Shown one piece after another: positions 47,333 through 55,324 of a stretch of DNA of 64,000 bases. The position numbers were made by a program, and so were the translations under genes. Within the stretch, counting starts at the first letter, position 1. The number at the start of each line of letters is the position of its first letter. This DNA comes from Serratia fonticola (GTDB lineage Bacteria > Pseudomonadota > Gammaproteobacteria > Enterobacterales > Enterobacteriaceae): positions 124,001 to 188,000 of the forward strand of contig NZ_VFMK01000001.1 of NCBI RefSeq assembly GCF_006715025.1. The letters are read 5' to 3'. The notes under the pieces are model-generated. The model had not been told where the DNA came from. It saw nothing but the letters and a program-made list of their open reading frames with translations, and did not search any database.

Positions 47333-48895
47333 ATGGCGCAATCTTTTTCATTAGGTATCCGACGCATTTGGCAAGAGCTGTCGGTCATGCAATCCCCAGG
47401 TTTTTATTGGGTTAATATCGATCGCCAGACCGATGCCAGCCTGTTTTGCCGCCAAATCATCGCCGCCCAGAGCGAAAGCAGCCAACTTGCCCTGATTTGT
47501 AGCGGTAGCCAGCCGGATCAATTACTGGCTGAACACCTTGATTCTGCGTTGAAAAAACTCCCGTTATATCTTCTGCCTGAAAAGAAGGCCGCGCTGTGGC
47601 ATCTCAGTGACGATCTGATGAGGGCACTCCGCCCCAAAAACCGGTTGTTGATCCTGATGGCACACGCCAGCCTATGGCAGACCTTTACCCTTGAAGAATT
47701 ACGCGCCTGGGCCAACCATATGGCTAAGTGGTTACGCCAGCAGCAGTGTACCCTGGTTATCCTCAGTCACGGCAGCGGCGTAAACAAGCTCAAAGGTCAA
47801 CTCAGCGCCGAACACCGTATCCTCAACGGGCTGGCCAGCCTGCAATGGCAGCAGGACAGTGCCCAATACCTGGTCAACTGGTGGAGTACCGCCAGCGGCA
47901 TCAATGCCAATCAGTTGCTCACCCTGTATACCAGTACGCAAGGCTGGCAAGGAGAGGATGACAGCAATAAGCCTTCCCCGACGGCAGAACGCAACGATGA
48001 GAGCTTGTGCCTGGCGGAACAACGCATTCTGGAGGGTGCGCCGCCACTATCGGCCAACTGGCAACTGTTTGAAAATAATACGCAACTGATGCAGCGTGGC
48101 ATGCTGACGGTTGCCGCCACGCTGATTTTCGCCCTGTATCAGAGTGACGAAATTGATGAGTTGGCCCAGCAGATCCACACACTGCGTCGCAGCCGAGGTG
48201 AGGGGCTAAAAATTGTGGTGCGCGAGATGAGCGCCAGCCTGCGTTACAGCGACGAGCGGTTGCTGTTAGCCTGTGGTGCCAACCTGATCGTGCCCCATGT
48301 GGCACCACTTTCCAGTTTCCTGACTATGCTGGAAGGGATCCAGGGCCAACGCTATTCCCGTCACGTCCCGGCGGATCTCGATGTCCTGTTGGCCGGGCTG
48401 CGGCCTTTACAGTTGAAAGGCTACCTGCCAGTGGAGGAATTCAGCAAGGCGGTGGTGACATTGATAGAAAATACGCTTTTACCGGAGGATGGCAAAGGCG
48501 TGATGGTCGCCCTGCGCCCAGCCCCGGGGCTAAGTGCTCGCCAAGCAATAACGCTGTGCCACCTGCGTCGTTTTGGCGATATCATGACCGTGGCACAGAA
48601 CCGCCTGTTCCTGTTTCTCTCGACCTGCCGGATTAACGATCTGGATACTGCGTTGAAATTTATCTTCCGCCTGCCCGTCAGTGAAGCATTCAGTAACCGC
48701 GTCGTCTGGCATCAGGATGTGGATATCTCAGATAAAATCAGGTTGTTGGCGCAGCATATCAAGTTTTCTTTACCGGCGGCGGGCCATGAACCCGGTGAGG
48801 CGAAAATGGCCGCAACGGTGACGGAGGAGCCGTCAGAGCGACGAGAACCCGTCCCCTTCACGCTCTTGAGCTACGGACTGGAGGAGAGAACATGA
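47333..48895 (+). CDS. bcsE: BcsE, c-di-GMP-binding cellulose regulator
   Basis: BcsE is a cytoplasmic c-di-GMP receptor needed for full cellulose output; it binds BcsR, BcsQ and BcsF. The 520-residue protein keeps the GIL domain: VREMSASLRYSDERLLLACGANLI with an RxxD motif (RYSD) for c-di-GMP, and CRINDLDTALKFIFRLPVSE near the C-terminus. It starts the bcsEFG operon, divergent from bcsR. No strong ribosome site is seen. Confidence 0.94.
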   Translation: MAQSFSLGIRRIWQELSVMQSPGFYWVNIDRQTDASLFCRQIIAAQSESSQLALICSGSQPDQLLAEHLDSALKKLPLYLLPEKKAALWHLSDDLMRALRPKNRLLILMAHASLWQTFTLEELRAWANHMAKWLRQQQCTLVILSHGSGVNKLKGQLSAEHRILNGLASLQWQQDSAQYLVNWWSTASGINANQLLTLYTSTQGWQGEDDSNKPSPTAERNDESLCLAEQRILEGAPPLSANWQLFENNTQLMQRGMLTVAATLIFALYQSDEIDELAQQIHTLRRSRGEGLKIVVREMSASLRYSDERLLLACGANLIVPHVAPLSSFLTMLEGIQGQRYSRHVPADLDVLLAGLRPLQLKGYLPVEEFSKAVVTLIENTLLPEDGKGVMVALRPAPGLSARQAITLCHLRRFGDIMTVAQNRLFLFLSTCRINDLDTALKFIFRLPVSEAFSNRVVWHQDVDISDKIRLLAQHIKFSLPAAGHEPGEAKMAATVTEEPSERREPVPFTLLSYGLEERT

Positions 48896-49089
48896 TCAGC
48901 CTGGACGATATCATTCAGTTGGTGATCCTGTGCGCTATCATCTTCATTCCACTGGGATACGCGCTGCGTCGCCGTTTTCCACACTGGGTTCAAAGTTGGC
49001 AAAATTTATTCTTATCACCGCGCTATTTAAAGTCTGCAGGGCTATGGATGCGCGAAGGTTCCATCTCTCAGATTAAGCGTAAAAAATAA
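48892..49089 (+). CDS. bcsF: BcsF, small membrane anchor for BcsE
   Basis: A 65-residue protein with one transmembrane helix (residues about 8-25, IQLVILCAIIFIPLGYAL) and a basic cytoplasmic tail ending QIKRKK. It overlaps bcsE by 4 bp and lies 2 bp before bcsG. In E. coli BcsF brings BcsE to the membrane and helps BcsG function. Confidence 0.93.
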   Translation: MISLDDIIQLVILCAIIFIPLGYALRRRFPHWVQSWQNLFLSPRYLKSAGLWMREGSISQIKRKK

Positions 49090-49091
49090 CG

Positions 49092-50744
49092 ATGACGGAT
49101 AAAGACATCACGCCCCCCGGTACAACCTTGTGGCGCTACTGGCGCGGTCTTGGCGGTTGGAACTTCTACTTTTTGGCCAAATTTGGCCTACTGTGGTTTG
49201 GCTATCTGAACTTCCATGCTCTTCCCAACCTGGTATTTATGGCCTTCTTGCTGATGCCAATCCCATCACCACGTTGGCACCGCTGGCGGCACATTATTGC
49301 CATTCCCATTGGCCTTGGCCTGTTCTACCACGACACTTGGTTACCGGGTATTAACAGCATCCTCAGCCAGGGCTCGCAGCTTAGCGGTTTCAGCGCCGAT
49401 TATCTGCTTGAGTTAGCCGATCGCTTTATCAACTGGCAGATGATTGGTGCCGCTTTTGTGTTGCTGATTGCCTATCTGTTCCTGGCACAATGGATTCGGG
49501 TAACGGTGTTTACCGTCGCAGCGTTGGTGTGGCTAAACGTGGTCAACATCGCTGGCCCGGCAGTGTCTCTGCTACCGGCTACCAGTACCACCGCGGCGGT
49601 ACCGGATGCCCCTACAACCACGACGCCAGCAGCAACGGGCGATCAGCCTGCGGCTGAAGGTCCCCCTACCAGCGCCAATCTTACGGCCTACCTGGATAAG
49701 TTCTACGAACAGGAAAAAACCAGAGCGACCACCTTCCCTGCAGCCTTGCCCGCAGATGCTCAGCCATTTGATGTGCTGATCATCAACATCTGTTCACTGG
49801 CCTGGGCCGATATGGAAGCAGTCAATCTGGAGAATCACCCGCTGTGGAAGAAAATGGACATCATGTTCACCAACTTCAACTCGGCAACCGCCTACAGCGG
49901 CCCAGCGGCTATTCGTTTGCTGCGTGCCAGTTGTGGTCAGCCTTCGCACCACGATCTGTATCAACCGGTCAATCAGCAATGTTATCTGTTCGATAATCTG
50001 GCCAAGCTCGGCTTCAAGCAGCAACTGATGCTGGATCACTCGGGTAAATTCGGTAATTTCCTGCAAGAGCTACGTCAGCAAGGCGATATGCAGGCTCCGC
50101 TGATGTCACAAGCCGGCATCGGCAATGAGTTGGCCTCTTTCGACGGTGAGCCGATATACAACGATCTGGAACTGCTCAACCGCTGGCTGGAACAACAGAA
50201 AAAGGAAGGCGATGCCCGTACCGCCACCTTCTTCAATATCATTCCACTGCATGACGGCAACCGGTTTGTCGGTGGCAAAAAGACGGCCGATTACCAGCCA
50301 CGGGCGCTAAAGCTGTTCGATCAATTGAACACTTTCTTGGATGAGCTGCAGAAGTCCGGGCGCAAAGTGATGGTAGTGGTGGTGCCAGAACACGGCGCTG
50401 CCTTGGTCGGAGACAAAATGCAGATGTCTGGCCTGCGTGACATTCCGAGCCCGAACATTACCCATACGCCAGTGGGCATCAAACTGATTGGTATGCAGAC
50501 CCCACATCAGGGCAGCCCGTTGGAAATCAAGACCCCAAGCAGCTATCTGGCGTTGTCGGAACTGGTTTCCCGCCTGGTTGATGGCAAAGTTTTCACCGCC
50601 CCGAGCGTCGATTGGCAAGCGTTGACTCAGGGATTACCGCAGACTGCCGTGGTCTCGGAAAATGATAATGCCATCGTGATGCAATATCAGGGTAAGCCCT
50701 ATATTCGCCTTAACGGCGGTGACTGGGTACCTTATCCACAATAA
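49092..50744 (+). CDS. bcsG: BcsG, cellulose phosphoethanolamine transferase
   Basis: BcsG puts phosphoethanolamine from phosphatidylethanolamine on cellulose in the periplasm. The 550-residue protein has about five N-terminal helices (residues 20-165), a linker rich in Ala/Thr/Pro, and an alkaline-phosphatase-like zinc domain. Catalytic serine 269 lies in SATAYSGPAAIR, the nearby cysteine in LIINICSLAWADME, and the zinc histidine in VVVPEHGAALVG. Its presence predicts pEtN-cellulose rather than plain cellulose. Confidence 0.95.
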   Translation: MTDKDITPPGTTLWRYWRGLGGWNFYFLAKFGLLWFGYLNFHALPNLVFMAFLLMPIPSPRWHRWRHIIAIPIGLGLFYHDTWLPGINSILSQGSQLSGFSADYLLELADRFINWQMIGAAFVLLIAYLFLAQWIRVTVFTVAALVWLNVVNIAGPAVSLLPATSTTAAVPDAPTTTTPAATGDQPAAEGPPTSANLTAYLDKFYEQEKTRATTFPAALPADAQPFDVLIINICSLAWADMEAVNLENHPLWKKMDIMFTNFNSATAYSGPAAIRLLRASCGQPSHHDLYQPVNQQCYLFDNLAKLGFKQQLMLDHSGKFGNFLQELRQQGDMQAPLMSQAGIGNELASFDGEPIYNDLELLNRWLEQQKKEGDARTATFFNIIPLHDGNRFVGGKKTADYQPRALKLFDQLNTFLDELQKSGRKVMVVVVPEHGAALVGDKMQMSGLRDIPSPNITHTPVGIKLIGMQTPHQGSPLEIKTPSSYLALSELVSRLVDGKVFTAPSVDWQALTQGLPQTAVVSENDNAIVMQYQGKPYIRLNGGDWVPYPQ

Positions 50745-50748
50745 GCGG

Positions 50749-50789
50749 AGGGAGAGCCTTAGGTTTAGCGACTAGAGGCTCTTCCTTTG
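50749..50789 (+). terminator. Terminator after bcsEFG
   Basis: A 10-bp stem GGGAGAGCCT/AGGCTCTTCC (one G-T pair) with a long loop is followed by TTT. It starts 5 bp after the bcsG stop. The T-run is short. Confidence 0.55.
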
Positions 50790-50885
50790 CTGTGGCAGTT
50801 GTAACTTTTATAGCGTAATTACATCCCACAAGCTCTTTCGAAGGGGGAGCAAAGCAAGAAGTCAGAGAAAAACACCCGCCTCTGT

Positions 50886-50891
50886 TATAAT
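50886..50891 (+). promoter_or_regulatory. -10 box before the AT-rich orphan gene
   Basis: A perfect TATAAT lies 57 bp before the ATG. No good -35 hexamer is visible at 16-18 bp, so this is tentative. Confidence 0.35.
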
Positions 50892-50948
50892 AACTGAGAA
50901 TATGATTAAATCACTAGCTCATTTATAAAACTAACAAACGGAGTTGTT

Positions 50949-51524
50949 ATGCAAACTGACATTGCCAAATTTTATTTAGATGAAACCACTGAAGATGGGC
51001 TCCCTTTGTGTTTGATAATATATAAAGATATAATTATCAATAAGATAGCAGAAGATGATATTGATGAGTATGTTAATAAAATTAACAGTAAAGCTATAAC
51101 GGAAGGTTATCTTGAGTCAATGAGTAGCTTTTCGATTATATTCCCCTCGGAGGTAGGAGAAGTATCTTCTGAAATAAATAGTAAAGGTGTATCAATTGAA
51201 CTCCCTGGTTATCCAGGAGTTTCGATACCTGACTTTAACTCCTTAGAAGAAAAGAATAAATTCATAACCAACTACTCCTCTATTTTAGAAAACCAAGGAT
51301 TTTACAAAGAAAAAGGCAAAGCGCCTCGTGTAAGTGGCTCTATTTTTATATTCATCATCTCATTAATTCTTGCTGTAACATTTTCATTGATCGGCAAGTA
51401 TGCTTTTAGCATCGCATATTATGCCAATATCATCCCCGCCATATTAGCGCTATGGGGATTAAAACGCCTAATCCTGCCAAATGACTGTATTTACATAAAA
51501 AAATTAAAACTTGAGCATATATAA
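50949..51524 (+). CDS. Orphan AT-rich gene for a protein with two C-terminal membrane helices
   Basis: Not recognised. The 191-residue protein has a soluble, acidic N-terminal part of about 125 residues with no known motif, then two hydrophobic segments (about 128-148, GSIFIFIISLILAVTFSLIG, and 154-170, AYYANIIPAILALWGL), and a short basic tail. Codons are A/T-rich (many ATA, AAA, TTA), clearly unlike the neighbours, which suggests transfer. The ribosome site CGGAG is 6-7 nt before the ATG. It lies between bcsG and an inverted-repeat element. The fold could suit an immunity or phage-defence membrane protein, but that is speculation. Confidence 0.75.
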   Translation: MQTDIAKFYLDETTEDGLPLCLIIYKDIIINKIAEDDIDEYVNKINSKAITEGYLESMSSFSIIFPSEVGEVSSEINSKGVSIELPGYPGVSIPDFNSLEEKNKFITNYSSILENQGFYKEKGKAPRVSGSIFIFIISLILAVTFSLIGKYAFSIAYYANIIPAILALWGLKRLILPNDCIYIKKLKLEHI

Positions 51525-51631
51525 CAGAACCCAGATTCAACAATCCAATTTGGCTTAAGAGCGGAAACGAGCTTCTTTCAATGTTCTTTTGTCGCCGCGA
51601 CTAGATTAGAGAGAGTCGGTACGTTTTAAAT

Positions 51632-51659
51632 AAAAAACGCCGGTATGACTACCGGCGTC
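51632..51659 (-). terminator. Rho-independent terminator of the left arm
   Basis: The stem ACGCCGGTA/TACCGGCGT with a 4-base loop is followed on the minus strand by TTTTTT. The same stem, without the T-run, is at 52381-52404. Confidence 0.8.
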
Positions 51660-51955
51660 AGACTGCTGACAAAGTCAAATATGACAGGGGACGGCAATGA
51701 CCCTTATGATCGCTTTCTCAGTATTTTCTCGTAATCACTAGAGGTTTCGGCCGCTATCCTCTTATTGTCTTATTGAACCCCGCTGACTGCGCCCGAGCAA
51801 AGGGTTCAAGGCGGAACCCTTTGCAATCCGCGCCTTCGCCAAATCAGGCGGCCGCTGCGCGCCTCCCCTCACTCCGCCACCGCGCATCACGGCCGGCTGC
51901 GATTCACGTCCCTGTTCATCTCGCCTAAAAACGCCCTCCCTGGCGTTTTTGCCTA
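51632..51955 (-). ncRNA. Candidate structured RNA, left arm of the inverted element
   Basis: Reading on the minus strand: hairpin 1 (51927-51950, 9-bp stem, loop AGGGAG), a block shared with the right arm (ATGAACAGGGACGTGAAT then GCCGGCC), CGCGCAGCGG, hairpin 2 (51797-51824, 11-bp stem, loop CGCCTT), and a rho-independent terminator (51637-51658 with T6). The left copy keeps a full terminator, so it looks like a transcribed unit of about 320 nt. The promoter is not located. No protein reading is convincing. Confidence 0.4.
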
Positions 51956-52127
51956 TGCGCCGCGTCTGCATTCGGCGCCTTCAATGGCTTCAACACCCGT
52001 GCTCATCTTACCAAGCGTGGAATGTGCAGCACGGTTATCGACACCAATGTAGAGATGGCCCGGTGCTAGCAGATTCGGGTCTTGACGTTGAGCGCATCAT
52101 GACCTGCCGAACAAGGCAGTGTTGCCA

Positions 52128-52404
52128 GGGACAACCGGCCAGGGAAGGCCGGTTGAGGCGATATGAACAGGGAGGTGAATTGAGCCGGCCCGTCAGGCAA
52201 CGCTGATGCAGAGAGGGTATCCGCGCAGCGGACAGGGCGTGTTAAGCGTAGGCGCGGGTGCAGGGCCCCGCCCTGGGCCCTGCAATTGCCGTTCACAGTG
52301 ACTACAGAGAAAGAAGCTATTTTTACGGCAATTATCCTGACACTTTACTGACAGGGGAAAGAACACTTTGTCATCAATCTGACGCCGGTATCGCTACCGG
52401 CGTC
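52128..52404 (+). ncRNA. Candidate structured RNA, right arm of the inverted element
   Basis: On the plus strand: hairpin 1 (52133-52154, 8-bp stem, loop AGGGAA), ATGAACAGGGAGGTGAAT then GCCGGCC, CGCGCAGCGG, hairpin 2 (52259-52284, 10-bp stem, loop CGCCCT), and the final hairpin (52381-52404), which lacks a T-run. It is less likely than the left arm to be a working transcript. The final hairpin lies 26 bp beyond the dppF stop and may also protect the dpp mRNA end. Confidence 0.3.
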
Positions 52405-52430
52405 GCATTAACTCGGTGAAAGGCATCACC

Positions 52431-53420
52431 TTAAGATCCGGTGGTTTCATCCTGATCGACAGCAAAGCAGGCCACCATCTGATCACCGTACTGCTTGAGT
52501 TGCGGTTGCAACTGGGTGCAGGTGCCAAAGGCACGGCGGCAGCGGGCGTTAAACGCACAGCCTGGTGGTGGGTTCATCGGGCTTGGCAGCTCACCGGTCA
52601 GTTTGATGCGCTCACGGCGCAGATCCGGGTTCAGGCGCGGCGTAGCGGATAACAGTGCCTGAGTGTACGGATGGCGCGGATTATTGAAGATAGCCTCTTT
52701 ACTGCCCTTCTCTACGCAGCGCCCGAGGTACATCACCATAACTTCATCAGCGATGTGTTCCACCACCGACAGATCGTGGGAGATAAACACGTAAGACAGC
52801 CCCAGATCCTGTTGCAGGTCCATCATCAGATTCAGCACCTGCGCACGCACGGACACGTCCAGCGCGGAAACCGGTTCATCGGCAATCACCACGTCCGGGT
52901 TGAGCATCAGCCCGCGTGCAATGGCGATACGCTGACGCTGCCCACCCGAGAACATATGGGGATAACGATCGTAATGCTCGGTTTTCAGGCCCACTTTCGC
53001 CATCATCGCCAAGGCTTTTTCACGCCTTTCGGCACTGCTCAGCGAGGTATTGATCAGCAATGGCTCTTCGAGGATCTGCCCCACCTTCTTGCGTGGGTTC
53101 AGCGATCCGTAAGGATTCTGGAACACGATCTGGATCTTCTGGCGGCGCAATTTCTCCGCCGTGACGTCCGGCTTGAGCAGATCCTGCCCTTGATAATACA
53201 ACTCACCGCCGGTCGGGACTTCGATCATGGTCAGCAAACGGCCCAACGTGGACTTGCCACAGCCGGACTCCCCTACCACCGCCAGCGTCTTGCCGCGTTC
53301 AAGGGTGAAGGAAACGCCATCCAGCGCTTTCACCAGCCGTTCCGGGGCAAACATCCCCTTCTTGACCGGGTAATGTTTTTTCAGGTCAATGGCCTGCAAT
53401 AAAGGGTGGTTCTGGCTCAT
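52431..53420 (-). CDS. dppF: Dipeptide ABC transporter ATPase DppF
   Basis: One of the two ATPases that drive dipeptide (and haem/5-aminolevulinate in E. coli) uptake. The 329-residue protein has Walker A VVGESGCGKSTLG, Q-loop IVFQNPYGSLNPRK, signature FSGGQRQRIAIARGL, and Walker B DVVIADEPVSALDVS. The oligopeptide-ABC C-terminal domain has cysteines (CAFNARC...FGTCTQL) that may hold an iron-sulfur site. It overlaps dppD by 4 bp and is last in dppABCDF. Confidence 0.96.
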   Translation of the reverse strand: MSQNHPLLQAIDLKKHYPVKKGMFAPERLVKALDGVSFTLERGKTLAVVGESGCGKSTLGRLLTMIEVPTGGELYYQGQDLLKPDVTAEKLRRQKIQIVFQNPYGSLNPRKKVGQILEEPLLINTSLSSAERREKALAMMAKVGLKTEHYDRYPHMFSGGQRQRIAIARGLMLNPDVVIADEPVSALDVSVRAQVLNLMMDLQQDLGLSYVFISHDLSVVEHIADEVMVMYLGRCVEKGSKEAIFNNPRHPYTQALLSATPRLNPDLRRERIKLTGELPSPMNPPPGCAFNARCRRAFGTCTQLQPQLKQYGDQMVACFAVDQDETTGS

Positions 53421-54397
53421 ACGGTCGGCCTCCCCGCATCATCCAGCGGTGTGTGACATTTAACCTGACGGCCGGGAATAGTGCGCAGTTCCGGCTCTTC
53501 TACACGGCAACGTTCGTTGGCATACGGGCAACGTGGATTCAACAGACAACCTTCTGGCCGATCGTATTTGCCCGGTACCACGCCTGACAATGACGCCAAA
53601 CGCGCCTTATCGGTAGCAAACTCCGGCAACGCACGCAGTAATGCCTGCGTATACGGGTGGCGCGGCGAGCGGAAAATCTCCGCCGCTTTGCCTGATTCCA
53701 CCACCTGTCCGGCATACATCACGATGATGTGATGGGCTGCTTCGGCCACCAACGCCAGATCGTGGGTGATCAGCAACAGCGCCATGTTTTCACGCTGCTG
53801 CAGTTCAAGCAGCAGTTCGATGATCTGTGCCTGAATAGTCACATCGAGTGCGGTGGTGGGTTCATCGGCAATCAGCAGTTTTGGTCGACAGGCAATCGCC
53901 ATGGCGATCATCACACGCTGACTCATCCCGCCGGAGAGTTGATGCGGGTAAACATCCAGCCGCGAAGCCGGATCGGGAATGCCTACCTGATTAAGCAGAT
54001 CGATCGCACGCTGGCGACGGGTACGGCGATTACCGCCCTGATGCACCTTCAGTGCTTCCATAATCTGGTAGCCCACGGTGTAACAAGGATTCAGGCTGGT
54101 CATCGGATCCTGGAATATCATCGCCACTTCAGAACCCACCAATTGGCGGCGTTCCTTTTCAGAAATTTTCCGCAGGTCCTGGCCGTTAAACTCCAGTTTG
54201 TCAGCCATGACTTTGCCGGGGTAATCAATCAACCCCATGATCGCCAGCGAACTGACGGATTTACCCGAGCCCGATTCGCCGACGATGCCAACGACCTGCC
54301 CCTGTTCCACGCTGTAGCTGATTCGGTCTACCGCGCGGAACGGCGCGCCTTCGTCACCGAAGTGCACCGAAAGCTTATCTACATTCAATAACGCCAT
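53417..54397 (-). CDS. dppD: Dipeptide ABC transporter ATPase DppD
   Basis: The partner ATPase of DppF. The start at 54397 (MALLNVDKLSVHFGDEG, ribosome site GAGGAACG) gives 326 residues against 327 in E. coli; a longer frame from 54442 reads into the spacer. Walker A is GIVGESGSGKSVSS, the signature LSGGMSQRVMIAMAI, and Walker B KLLIADEPTTALDVT. The C-terminal region has CLLNPRCPYANERC. Confidence 0.96.
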   Translation of the reverse strand: MALLNVDKLSVHFGDEGAPFRAVDRISYSVEQGQVVGIVGESGSGKSVSSLAIMGLIDYPGKVMADKLEFNGQDLRKISEKERRQLVGSEVAMIFQDPMTSLNPCYTVGYQIMEALKVHQGGNRRTRRQRAIDLLNQVGIPDPASRLDVYPHQLSGGMSQRVMIAMAIACRPKLLIADEPTTALDVTIQAQIIELLLELQQRENMALLLITHDLALVAEAAHHIIVMYAGQVVESGKAAEIFRSPRHPYTQALLRALPEFATDKARLASLSGVVPGKYDRPEGCLLNPRCPYANERCRVEEPELRTIPGRQVKCHTPLDDAGRPTV

Positions 54398-54410
54398 GTT
54401 CCGTTCCTCG

Positions 54411-55313
54411 TTACTGCTTGAGTTTGGGGTCGAGAGCATCACGCAGGCCGTCCCCCATCAGGTTAAATGCCAAAACCGTCAGCAGAATTGCCACCCCTGG
54501 GAAGGTCACAACCCACCAGGCGCTTTGTGCGAACTGCAGTACGTCGGAGAGCATGGTGCCCCACTCCGGCGTTGGCGGTTGCGCACCCATGCCCAGAAAG
54601 CCGAGAGCGGCCATATCCAGGATGGCATTCGAGAAACCAAGAGACGCCTGCACGATCAACGGTGCCAGGCAGTTTGGCAGAATATTGACGAACATCTGAC
54701 GCACGGCTCCGGCCCCCGCCACGCGGGAAGCCGTGACGTAATCTCGGTTCACTTCCACCAGAACCGCGGCCCGGGTCAGACGGACATAGTGCGGGAGGGC
54801 GACAAAGGTCAGCGCCAGCGAGGCGTTAACGATCGACGGGCCAAACACCGCCACCAGCACCAGCGCCAACAGCAAGCTTGGCAACGCCAGCATGATATCG
54901 ACCACGCGCATGATGATGGCATCCACCACACCACCGAAGTAACCGGCCAGCAGGCCGAAAATCACGCCCATAATCAGGGAAAGCACCACCACCAGGCAGC
55001 CAACCAACAGCGAAAGTCTGGCGCCGTACATCAGGCGCGACAACACATCGCGGCCCACATCGTCGGTTCCCAGCAGATACTGCCAACTGCCGCCTTCCTG
55101 CCAGACCGGGGGTTTGAGCAGGGCATCACGGAACTGTTCGGCGGGCGCATGGGGAGCCAGGAACCCGGCACCGAGTGCGATCACCAGCATGATAATGATA
55201 TAAACCAGGCCAACGACGGCCCCTTTGTTACGCTTGAAATAGTGCCAAAACTCCTGGAACGGGGTCATCGGCTTCGGCGCACCTTTTACAACAGACTCGG
55301 TCATTTGAGACAT
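54411..55313 (-). CDS. dppC: Dipeptide ABC transporter permease DppC
   Basis: A 300-residue inner-membrane permease (E. coli DppC 300) with a cytoplasmic N-terminus (FQEFWHYFKRNKGAVVG) and about six helices. The EAA loop is in VAGAGAVRQMFVNILPNCLAPLI. It forms the channel with DppB. It lies 11 bp after dppB. Confidence 0.96.
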   Translation of the reverse strand: MSQMTESVVKGAPKPMTPFQEFWHYFKRNKGAVVGLVYIIIMLVIALGAGFLAPHAPAEQFRDALLKPPVWQEGGSWQYLLGTDDVGRDVLSRLMYGARLSLLVGCLVVVLSLIMGVIFGLLAGYFGGVVDAIIMRVVDIMLALPSLLLALVLVAVFGPSIVNASLALTFVALPHYVRLTRAAVLVEVNRDYVTASRVAGAGAVRQMFVNILPNCLAPLIVQASLGFSNAILDMAALGFLGMGAQPPTPEWGTMLSDVLQFAQSAWWVVTFPGVAILLTVLAFNLMGDGLRDALDPKLKQ

Positions 55314-55324
55314 CAGAGCGCCCC

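Larger units (their letters stand above)
51632..52404. repeat. 773-bp composite inverted-repeat element between the orphan gene and dppF
   Basis: Two diverged copies of one unit point outward from a centre near 52040. Each has hairpin 1, an identical-pattern linker, hairpin 2 and a final GACGCCGGTA/TACCGGCGT hairpin preceded by GTCAnCA[AG]TCT. The centre (about 51960-52125) is unique sequence with no clear gene. The unit could be a mobile repeat (MITE-like) or a pair of small-RNA genes. Confidence 0.65.

Noticed and set aside
51762..51971. 69-codon arginine/glycine-rich frame in the inverted element
   Set aside because: It reads through both hairpins of the left arm. Composition is that of structured GC-rich DNA, and there is no ribosome site.
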